Origin: Acidovorax sp. NCPPB 4044
Lineage (GTDB): Bacteria > Pseudomonadota > Gammaproteobacteria > Burkholderiales > Burkholderiaceae_C
DNA length: 64,000 bases
Direction of reading: 5' to 3'
Assembly (NCBI RefSeq): GCF_028069655.1
Contig: NZ_JAMCOS010000001.1
Coordinates: 1,394,001 to 1,458,000 of the forward strand
Both the position numbers and the translations under genes were made by a program. The notes under the pieces were generated by a model. That model saw nothing but the letters and a program-made list of their open reading frames with translations, made no database searches and was not told the origin of the DNA. Positions 59,825-64,000 of this stretch are shown one piece after another; the first letter of the stretch is position 1; each line of letters opens with the position of its first letter.

Positions 59825-61992
59825 GGCGTTGCAGTTCCAGCGTCTTCACTGCCGCCAGTCGCCGGCATGAAGTCTGCGAGCAGATCGTCCGGCAACGCCG
59901 CGTCCTGCGATGCCGGCACGCCTTGTCCATCCCACCACGCACCTGCCTCGACGTAGTGCTGACGCATGTGGCCCGCCAACTCCTGTAGGTCGCGGGGCAT
60001 CACCTCGTCGGGATCGGGCGCGGGCAGGGGCATGCGGACCTTCCAAAGGTTACCGCCCTCCATCAACGCGAAAGCCTGGCCCTTCGGCAACGCCACCACG
60101 TGCGCAGGCTCGATCAGCGGCACGCTCGTGCTGGCGATGCGATCCTGGGTATTGGAGGTGAATGCGGTGTTACCCGTGGGATCGGAACTGTCGGTGGCGC
60201 CACTCGTCACCGACGTGGCGAACACCTCCACCTTGGGCAACTGCCGGGTCAGCAGTTCGGCCGTGGCGGTCTCGCGCACGCGCAGCATGATGAGGTTGTT
60301 GAAATTGCCCACCACCTGGCCAGCCTTCGCGCGGTTGCCGATGCGCGCCTCGATGTCCGAGAGTGTCTGGGTGTAGGCCGTCACCTGGATGCCGGCGCCA
60401 CCTCCCTTGTTCACCATGGGAATGAACTCGTCGCCCATGAGCTCGTTGAACTCGTCTGCATGCACGTTGATCGGGATCTTCGTGTCTGCGGATGCCCCCG
60501 GCAGTCCATCGTCCACGCCGAATTTATACAGGTGCCCCGCGACCGACACGAGGTCGGAGAACATCGAATTGCCCACCGCGGCGGCGACTTCGGCATCGGA
60601 CAGCGCGTCCAGGCCCACGTAGACCACCGCCCGCTTGCGGATGATCTGCATCCAGTCGAAGATCGGCCGCGGGTCGGACAGGTCCGAATAGTTCGGCGCC
60701 AGCAGCTGCGCGATCTTGCCCGTGGTGAGTTTTTCCAGCAGCGGCAACAGGCTTGCCACGATCTTGTCGAAATACGTTCGGTCGTAGCGCACCGCGCTGC
60801 GCAGCCCGTCGAGCACGGGGTCGTAAACCCGCACCTGCGAGAGGTACTGCTCGATCGCGATGACGCGTTTTTCCCGCCCGATCATGTTGCGCGGGATGTT
60901 CTTGTCGTTGAGCCGGGCCTCGAGCTGGACGATGACCTCCCAGGCCTTGGGCTCGGTCTTGGCGAAGAACTGCGCCGCGTACTCCATGAACAGCGCATCG
61001 ATGTTGATGACGTGGCGCTGGATCAGCAGGTAGTCCGGGCGCTGACCCAACTCCACGAGCGCCCGCGCGATGATGTTGACGAACCTCCAAGCAAACTCGC
61101 GGAAGGCCGCGCTGTTGCCTTCGCCCGAGAGCTGTCCCGCGATGCGGGTCGCCACCTCGGAAATGCGCCCAAAACGCCCGATGGCGTTGTAGCGAGCCGA
61201 GATGTCCGGCCACCCCAGGTGGAATACATAAAACTCGCCCTCGCGTCCGGCACGGAGCGCCTCCACGTACATGCGCTTGAGCAGGTCCGCGTCGCCCTTG
61301 GGGTCGAAGACGATCACCACCTCGTGCCCGCCATCCGTTGCGCGGCGGCGGATGTCCTGCGTGATGAACAGTTCGGCCAGGCGCGTCTTGCCGACGCGCG
61401 TCGTGCCGAGCACCAGGGTGTGTCCGACCCGCTCGCCCAGGGGGAGGGTGACATCCACCTCCTGCGGCTCGATGCCATGCAGGCGCGGCAGCCCGCCGAC
61501 CGGAGGCAAAGGCCGCACCGGGTTCAGGGCATGGTCCCAGGCGGACCAGCGCGCCAGCCGCGCGAAGGGCGGCGGTGCGAACTCCAGGCGTTCTTCGCAG
61601 CGCCGCGCGAGCCGGTAGAGCGCTGTCGGCTCGACGTACCGGCGAAACTCGGGCCGGTAGGTCTGCATCAGCCGGTGGGTATGGCGCTGGTCCCAACGGA
61701 AGCCGCGCCCCAGGAACAGCCGCTGCTGGCTGACGGGTACATCGCGGCTGGTCATGACATAACGGGGCAGGCGACGGATATTGCGGCGGTAGCGCAGGAT
61801 CACCCACGCCTGCCGGAGCCTGACCCCGCCGAAGACCGCAAAGCCGAGTGCGCTCGCGAATCCCAGCTGCGGGTTGAGCGCCAACGCCCACGGTGCCGCC
61901 ACGCACGCCAGTGCGGCCGCTGCGCATACTGCGACGGTGTATAGCTCCACCGCGGGGCGCAGCAGCACCTCCACCGCGTGCGCCTGGGCCAT
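59821..61992 (-). CDS. traD: Conjugative coupling factor TraD, SXT/TOL subfamily (TIGR03743)
   Basis: About 723 residues. N-terminal membrane helices (VAVCAAAALACVAAPWALAL), Walker A TLVLGTTRVGKTRLAELFITQDI near residue 200, VIVFDPKGDADLLKRMY, and NVHADEFNELMGDEFIPMVNKGGGAGIQVTAYTQTLSDIEARIG as the Walker B region. It links the relaxosome to the secretion channel and pumps DNA. Overlaps its neighbours. Confidence 0.97.
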   Translation of the reverse strand: MAQAHAVEVLLRPAVELYTVAVCAAAALACVAAPWALALNPQLGFASALGFAVFGGVRLRQAWVILRYRRNIRRLPRYVMTSRDVPVSQQRLFLGRGFRWDQRHTHRLMQTYRPEFRRYVEPTALYRLARRCEERLEFAPPPFARLARWSAWDHALNPVRPLPPVGGLPRLHGIEPQEVDVTLPLGERVGHTLVLGTTRVGKTRLAELFITQDIRRRATDGGHEVVIVFDPKGDADLLKRMYVEALRAGREGEFYVFHLGWPDISARYNAIGRFGRISEVATRIAGQLSGEGNSAAFREFAWRFVNIIARALVELGQRPDYLLIQRHVINIDALFMEYAAQFFAKTEPKAWEVIVQLEARLNDKNIPRNMIGREKRVIAIEQYLSQVRVYDPVLDGLRSAVRYDRTYFDKIVASLLPLLEKLTTGKIAQLLAPNYSDLSDPRPIFDWMQIIRKRAVVYVGLDALSDAEVAAAVGNSMFSDLVSVAGHLYKFGVDDGLPGASADTKIPINVHADEFNELMGDEFIPMVNKGGGAGIQVTAYTQTLSDIEARIGNRAKAGQVVGNFNNLIMLRVRETATAELLTRQLPKVEVFATSVTSGATDSSDPTGNTAFTSNTQDRIASTSVPLIEPAHVVALPKGQAFALMEGGNLWKVRMPLPAPDPDEVMPRDLQELAGHMRQHYVEAGAWWDGQGVPASQDAALPDDLLADFMPATGGSEDAGTATP

Positions 61993-61993
61993 G

Positions 61994-62563
61994 TCACTGC
62001 TCGATGCGCGTGGCCGTCAGCAGGGCCGGATAGTGACGAAGGCCCAAGCGGCGTGCGAGGTCATCCCCGGACGCCGGGAAGAGCGCCAGGCCGGGAGCGA
62101 GGCTGCGCAGCGCATCCAGCCCTTGCTGCGACTCCACGTTCACCACGAGCCCGGCGGCACGGAGGCCGCGCAACTGGTCCTGCCGTTGCCGCAACCAGGC
62201 GCGGGAGCGCGGATCGTCGCCGACGAGGAAGAACGGTGTGAGGCCCGGCGCGTCCAGCGGGCGGGCATCGACAGCGCCGGGCGAGAGCCGCGTGGAGCGC
62301 ACCGGCAGCAATGCCGCTTCCCCATGTTGCGTGGGCGGCGGTGTGGCCGAAAGCGGAAGGCCACCCTCCGTGCGCTGCGGCGGCAGGCCCAGGTCGTCGT
62401 AGTACGGCTGCGCGGGAATGCCGCCGCGGTCCTCGACGACGATCAGCGTGTGGCGCTGCGGTGCGGCGTGCGGAACGGTCTCCGCGAGCAAGTGGGCGGA
62501 AGGCAGGCAGAGCGCGGCGAGCACAAGCGCGGCGGCAGGGCGGCGAAGGGCAAGTGTGTTCAT
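61994..62563 (-). CDS. Integrating conjugative element protein, PFL_4695 family (TIGR03765)
   Basis: About 189 residues. Signal peptide (AALVLAALCLPSAHLLA), then TLIVVEDRGGIPAQPYYDDLGL and the C-terminal GLRAAGLVVNVESQQGLDALRSLAPGLALFPASGDDLARRLGLRHYPALLTATRIEQ, which is a family mark. Periplasmic. Its start overlaps the transglycosylase stop. Confidence 0.93.
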   Translation of the reverse strand: MNTLALRRPAAALVLAALCLPSAHLLAETVPHAAPQRHTLIVVEDRGGIPAQPYYDDLGLPPQRTEGGLPLSATPPPTQHGEAALLPVRSTRLSPGAVDARPLDAPGLTPFFLVGDDPRSRAWLRQRQDQLRGLRAAGLVVNVESQQGLDALRSLAPGLALFPASGDDLARRLGLRHYPALLTATRIEQ

Positions 62564-63171
62564 GGCCGGGAATCCCGATGTCCGTTCAATGTGGCGATGG
62601 CCTGCGGGCGGCCCAGCACGCGCACGAGGTGGTGTTGTACCCTTCCGCGGTAGCGCAGTGCCGGCAGGCCGCCGGCAGGGCGGTGATAGCGACCGATCGC
62701 CATGAGCCAGTCCTCTCCGGGCGTGTGCTGCTCGCGCAGGATCTCCGCGGCGATGGCCAGATTCCGGTAGGGGTCCAGCAGCGCGCAGGGTTGGGGTGCC
62801 CGGCGCGCGTGGTAGCCGGCGTTGATCTGTCCCAGGCCGACGTCGATGCGCTGCGCGGGCGTGTTCCGCAGTGCCTGGCGCAGAGCGAGGCAGGCGTCCG
62901 ACCGGGTGGCATGGCGCTGCGAGGCCCCCGCCACATTGAGTGTCCAGGGCCAGGGAATCAGCCGGCCGCGCAGCCGTGTGCCGCTTTCCTGCAATGCGAT
63001 CGCGTACAGCACGGTAGAGGGCACACCGGCTTGCGCCGCAGCGATCTGGTAGGCCGGGGGAGGTGTCTCCTGGCCCCAGGCCGTGTCGGCGGTGCAGATG
63101 CCTGCGAGCGCTGCGATCGCCAGGACGGGTGGCAGCCGCAGGGCGCGCGGCGGCTTCACTGGCGCTGCCAT
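62560..63171 (-). CDS. Lytic transglycosylase of the conjugative system
   Basis: About 203 residues. Signal peptide (LPPVLAIAALAGICTADTAWG), then YQIAAAQAGVPSTVLYAIALQESGTRLRGRLIPWPWTLNVAG with the catalytic Glu in ALQESG, and VGLGQINAGYHA. Opens peptidoglycan so the transfer apparatus can pass. Overlaps its neighbours by a few bases. Confidence 0.92.
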   Translation of the reverse strand: MAAPVKPPRALRLPPVLAIAALAGICTADTAWGQETPPPAYQIAAAQAGVPSTVLYAIALQESGTRLRGRLIPWPWTLNVAGASQRHATRSDACLALRQALRNTPAQRIDVGLGQINAGYHARRAPQPCALLDPYRNLAIAAEILREQHTPGEDWLMAIGRYHRPAGGLPALRYRGRVQHHLVRVLGRPQAIATLNGHRDSRP

Positions 63172-63914
63172 TGGCCGCCGACCTCGCGTACCACCGCGGG
63201 AAGCTCGCCGGGCACGCCCAGCGACAGCCAGCGTCCACCGTCGTGGTTGAGCGTGATGGCTTTGGCCTGCACTTTCGCGGGATCGATGGCCGCCTGACGC
63301 GCCCACCGCCGGATGCGTTCGTCGTCGCCGCGGCTGCCGACCACGTACACATCCATGGCGGTGCCGGCCGACTGGAGTTGCTGCACCCGCTGATCGCAGG
63401 CTGCGCAAGCTTCCTTCACGAACACCGCGAGCCGCCCAGGCTCTGCTGCACCGGTGCCAGCGCCGCTTACATCGCCGCCCGCCTGGTTGCTCGGCAGGGC
63501 CACGCGCTGCAGATCCGGATGCAGCCGCTGCCATGCGGCGTCGTAGGCGCGTTGATAGTCGAGGGTCTTCTGGACCCGCCGCGCCTCGGCCTGCACCTGC
63601 AACTCCGCGAAACGGCGACGTTCCTCGTCGCTGCGCGCCTCGATGCCGAGCGCGGTCAACGGGTCGAGGTGGGGCGAATAGATGCCGAGCGGTCCCTGCA
63701 TGAGCGTTCGGTAGCGCGACCAGTCCTCGGCGCGCAGGTTCCACTCGCGGGCGCGGGCCTCGTCGCCCCGCTTGTCCGCGGCTGTTTGTACTTCGGTTGG
63801 GACGAAGCGGCTCGCACCTTGGAGTGCCTGGGCATGGACGGCTAGGCTGGCACCCAGCGCGCATACCGATCCGGCCAGCAACAGGGCAAAACGGGGAGGG
63901 CAGGGCTCTCGCAT
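63156..63914 (-). CDS. Integrating conjugative element protein, PFL_4693 family (TIGR03759)
   Basis: About 252 residues. Signal peptide (FALLLAGSVCALGASLAVHA), then WNLRAEDWSRYRTLMQGPLGIYSPHLDPLTALGIEARSDEERRRFAELQVQAEARRVQKTLDYQRAYDAAW, family marks, and a C-terminal part with CAACDQRV and VPGELPAVVREVGGQWQRQ. Periplasmic. Confidence 0.93.
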   Translation of the reverse strand: MREPCPPRFALLLAGSVCALGASLAVHAQALQGASRFVPTEVQTAADKRGDEARAREWNLRAEDWSRYRTLMQGPLGIYSPHLDPLTALGIEARSDEERRRFAELQVQAEARRVQKTLDYQRAYDAAWQRLHPDLQRVALPSNQAGGDVSGAGTGAAEPGRLAVFVKEACAACDQRVQQLQSAGTAMDVYVVGSRGDDERIRRWARQAAIDPAKVQAKAITLNHDGGRWLSLGVPGELPAVVREVGGQWQRQ

Positions 63915-63920
63915 GCCGAC

Positions 63921-64000
63921 CTACCGCGAGCGCAGCGGCAGGCGGCGCACCTGCTCGCCCACGGTGAACTGCGCGGTGTCCTGCTCAATCGCCTCCAGCC
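63921..64000 (-). CDS. C-terminal end of an upstream gene, probably PilL
   Basis: The last 26 codons before a TAG at 63921-63923 read LEAIEQDTAQFTVGEQVRRLPLRSR in the minus frame. In these elements the PFL_4693 gene follows the PilL gene (TIGR03748), and this tail fits it, but too little is visible to be sure. Confidence 0.45.
   Translation of the reverse strand, partial: LEAIEQDTAQFTVGEQVRRLPLRSR

Larger units (their letters stand above)
30480..64000. mobile_element. Integrative and conjugative element (SXT/TOL/ICEclc-like transfer module), right end outside window
   Basis: From the guaA-linked integrase to the window edge there is a syntenic set of 'PFL_46xx-47xx' conjugation genes, including TraD, the PFL_4706 ATPase and the RAQPRD protein, almost all on the minus strand, with two cargo regions. 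TraG-N, MobH relaxase, TopB, Ssb and ParA/B genes expected for a complete element are not seen, so autonomy cannot be judged from this window. Confidence 0.85.

Overview
The window is high-GC DNA with Comamonadaceae gene content, most like an Acidovorax/Paracidovorax-type beta-proteobacterium. The grounds are the rimP-nusA-infB-rbfA-truB-typA cluster, the Bug-type (TctC) solute-binding proteins, and short GCTAT(N)ATAGC and TGCTACAAA/TTTGTAGCA palindromes of the kind scattered through that family. No rRNA, tRNA or CRISPR array was seen. Genus is inferred from gene content, not from a search.

Chromosomal core, 1-30479. A partial Cache/GGDEF diguanylate cyclase is followed by a LysR regulator divergent from a catabolic operon (AtuA-like DUF1446 protein, small AtuA-like partner, Bug binding protein, alpha/beta-hydrolase lipoprotein). 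Next come a di-haem and a tri-haem cytochrome c, a thioredoxin, and the translation cluster rimP-nusA-infB-rbfA-truB-typA, which has its own promoter and a leader hairpin. Then follow a TerC/CBS/CorC protein, a 3-hydroxyisobutyryl-CoA hydrolase-like crotonase, a lipoprotein/ECF sigma/anti-sigma operon, smpB divergent from ratA-rnfH, a DUF4124 protein, and guaB and guaA with a Phd/VapC-type toxin-antitoxin pair between them.

Integrative element, 30480 to beyond 64000. A P4-type tyrosine integrase sits directly after guaA, a known 3'-end integration site, followed by an AlpA-type regulator. Nearly everything after that is on the minus strand and forms the conserved SXT/TOL/ICEclc-like 'PFL_46xx-47xx' transfer module. 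In transcription order from the right edge: a gene end (probably PilL), PFL_4693, a lytic transglycosylase, PFL_4695, the coupling protein TraD, PFL_4697, [variable region], RAQPRD protein, PFL_4701, PFL_4702, TIGR03750, PFL_4703, PFL_4704, PFL_4705, a lipoprotein, the PFL_4706 ATPase, a DsbA-like protein, [variable region], RadC, PFL_4709, PFL_4710, PFL_4711, a PAPS-reductase-like protein and a small membrane protein. No TraG-N protein or MobH relaxase is visible between PFL_4711 and the integrase. The element is therefore either rearranged or truncated at this end, or carries those genes beyond the window.

Two cargo regions interrupt the transfer operon. The first (about 37.6-42.3 kb) looks metabolic: a LysR regulator, a 3-hydroxyisobutyrate-dehydrogenase-like enzyme, a Bug binding protein, a DUF1185 protein and an unrecognised protein. 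The second (about 51.3-59.0 kb) looks like a defence or accessory island: a four-repeat secreted protein broken by an amber codon, a DUF4124 protein, a HEPN-like protein, small fragments including an orphan zinc ribbon, and a 1221-residue protein. That last protein has a degenerate restriction-endonuclease-like N-terminus, a STAND-type P-loop NTPase and a long helical C-terminus. It is the strongest candidate here for an undescribed antiviral (Avs-like) system.
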